From Paenalcaligenes hominis (GTDB lineage: Bacteria; Pseudomonadota; Gammaproteobacteria; Burkholderiales; Burkholderiaceae_B), in the NCBI RefSeq assembly GCF_011927625.1, contig NZ_JAATIZ010000004.1, positions 62,001 to 126,000 on the forward strand: DNA of 64,000 nt, in the 5' to 3' direction. The notes beneath the pieces are model-generated. The model worked only from the letters and a program-made list of their open reading frames with translations, searched no databases and was not told the origin of the DNA. Numbering within the stretch: position 1 is the first letter of the stretch; every line of letters begins with the position of its first letter. A program made the position numbers and the translations under genes. Below are positions 63,181-64,000 of the stretch, piece after piece.

Positions 63181-63714
63181 TTATAGACCTAATAGATCGC
63201 TCATTTCATCGGCGTGCTCTTCTTCAGAGGCCATGATTTCAACAAGCATTTGACGCGTTGTAGGATCTGAATCCCCGATCTCTACAATCATTTGACGATA
63301 AGATTCGATGGCAATGCGCTCGGCAATTAAATTAGCACGGATCATGTCTTTAATATCCATACTGGTGTCATACTCGGCATGGCTACGTTGTGTTAAGGTC
63401 GCTGGGTCAAGATCCGGCTCGCCATTCAGTTGTACAATGCGCTCTGCAATGCGATCTGCATGGGCTTGCTCTTGTTGAGCGTGCTCAAGAAACTCGGCCT
63501 TAATGGATTCGTTATGAATACCCGTAGCAGTAAAATAATGACGCATATAGCGCAGCACACAGACCCACTCTGTGGCCAATGCCTCGTTAAGCATAGAAAT
63601 AATTTTTTCTCTGTCACCTTGGTATCCTGAAGCGACAGCTCCGTCTTCAACATGCTTTCTGGCTGCTTCACGAATGGCTTCTACATCAAGAATGCTGTTC
63701 TGTTTACTCATCAC
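63181..63714 (-). CDS. Ferritin-like (bacterioferritin/Dps-type) protein
   Basis: This 177-residue all-helical protein carries two diiron-type motifs, EFLEHAQQEQAHADRIAERI (about 74-93) and MASEEEHADEMSDLLGL at the C-terminus, with other glutamates in LATEWVCVLRYMRHYF. It probably stores or oxidises iron. It differs from classic bacterioferritin in lacking an obvious haem-ligand Met at the usual site, so family assignment is general. A second ATG follows at 63711. It is a single gene with a terminator at 63128-63166. Confidence 0.82.
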   Translation of the reverse strand: MMSKQNSILDVEAIREAARKHVEDGAVASGYQGDREKIISMLNEALATEWVCVLRYMRHYFTATGIHNESIKAEFLEHAQQEQAHADRIAERIVQLNGEPDLDPATLTQRSHAEYDTSMDIKDMIRANLIAERIAIESYRQMIVEIGDSDPTTRQMLVEIMASEEEHADEMSDLLGL

Positions 63715-63825
63715 ATATCTCCTGATAAATGGGTCTTTAAATCATGTCTGTATTCAGACCATTACTGACACCATACCAAGAGCCATGGACTTGCTAGGGT
63801 AAGCAAATGCAAGTGAATGTGTCTT

Positions 63826-64000
63826 TTATTGCTGCGACCATCCTAAAACAATCACGGCCATGCCAGATAAACTTAAGCCGGCTCCTACCACATCAAACCA
63901 AGACCAACTTGCTCCGTCAATCACTCGTAACCAAATCAAAGCCGTCACTACATAGACCCCGCCATAGGCGGCATAAACTCGTCCACTTGCTGCTGGATGC
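63826..64000 (-). CDS. YnfA/UPF0060-family membrane protein (N-terminus outside window)
   Basis: The minus-strand frame enters at the right window edge and ends at a stop at 63826, giving the last 57 residues. It contains [20 protein letters not shown] and [19 protein letters not shown], two membrane helices typical of the C-terminal half of YnfA, a small four-helix inner-membrane protein related to SMR transporters. Function is not established. It lies upstream of the ferritin-like gene on the same strand, about 110 bases away. Confidence 0.88.
   Translation of the reverse strand, partial: HPAASGRVYAAYGGVYVVTALIWLRVIDGASWSWFDVVGAGLSLSGMAVIVLGWSQQ

Noticed and set aside
1-64000. Insertion sequences, prophage, integrase, CRISPR arrays or restriction systems
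   Set aside because: No transposase-, integrase-, Cas- or restriction-type proteins and no regularly spaced direct repeats were seen anywhere in the window.

Overview
The window looks like a chromosome segment of a betaproteobacterium of the order Burkholderiales, most likely an Alcaligenaceae relative with a moderate-to-low GC content. This rests on gene content and order that I recognise: recA-recX followed by a DUF2889 gene, a CstA-type carrier with an ArsA-like ATPase, an aerobic-type glycine betaine ABC transporter, and a selenocysteine formate dehydrogenase cluster. The genus is not determined. I see no insertion sequence, prophage, CRISPR array or integrase. Almost all of it is core or metabolic DNA, densely packed into operons with many 1-20 base overlaps.

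Layout. 1-5.8 kb: DUF2889 (cut by the window edge), recX and recA behind a LexA box, rdgC, then hemN with a CRP/FNR-family regulator behind a perfect FNR-type box. 5.9-12 kb: a complete mrp Na+/H+ antiporter operon (fused A/B, then C-D-E-F-G). 12-16.5 kb: a secreted Cys-containing protein, then tonB-exbB-exbD with a Fur-like box, followed in the same direction by an OmpR-type two-component pair. 16.5-19.5 kb: cstA, a small protein ending in Cys-Cys, and an ArsA/Get3-like ATPase. 19.8-25.5 kb: two identical tRNA-Val genes, HU, a Cys/Met-metabolism PLP enzyme, rnr-rlmB and tRNA-Leu. 26-33.9 kb: pntAB, a glycine betaine ABC transporter, YceI, a GNAT protein and a PNPOx-like protein. 33.9-38.6 kb: biotin operon bioF-bioH-like-bioC-bioD-bioA. 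38.6-41.8 kb: dbpA, an orphan PTS-IIC-like membrane protein and an NlpD-like lipoprotein.

41.9-52.1 kb is the most distinctive part. One minus-strand block carries fdoG-fdoH-fdoI, fdhE, selA, selB, selC (tRNA-Sec) and selD. It therefore holds the only selenoprotein visible in the window, its assembly factor and the whole selenocysteine machinery. fdoG has an in-frame UGA followed by a recognisable SECIS hairpin. selC begins on the last base of the selB stop codon. A terminator-like hairpin separates the fdo genes from fdhE-sel.

52-64 kb: dtd, a candidate structured small RNA or leader (about 53063-53182), a small unknown protein, a phospholipase D-family lipoprotein, a methyltransferase, a GltB-like FMN enzyme, aspA, a small HTH plus SH3-like protein, serA, a small MscS channel, a CbiM-like permease, a ferritin-like protein and the end of a YnfA-family gene cut by the window edge.

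Functionally the window suggests a respiratory organism that adapts to low oxygen (FNR box on hemN, periplasm-facing formate dehydrogenase), maintains Na+/pH homeostasis (Mrp), takes up iron through TonB and makes its own biotin from pimeloyl-ACP onward, although bioB is not in view. All assignments come from reading the sequence and from memory of the families; no database search was run.
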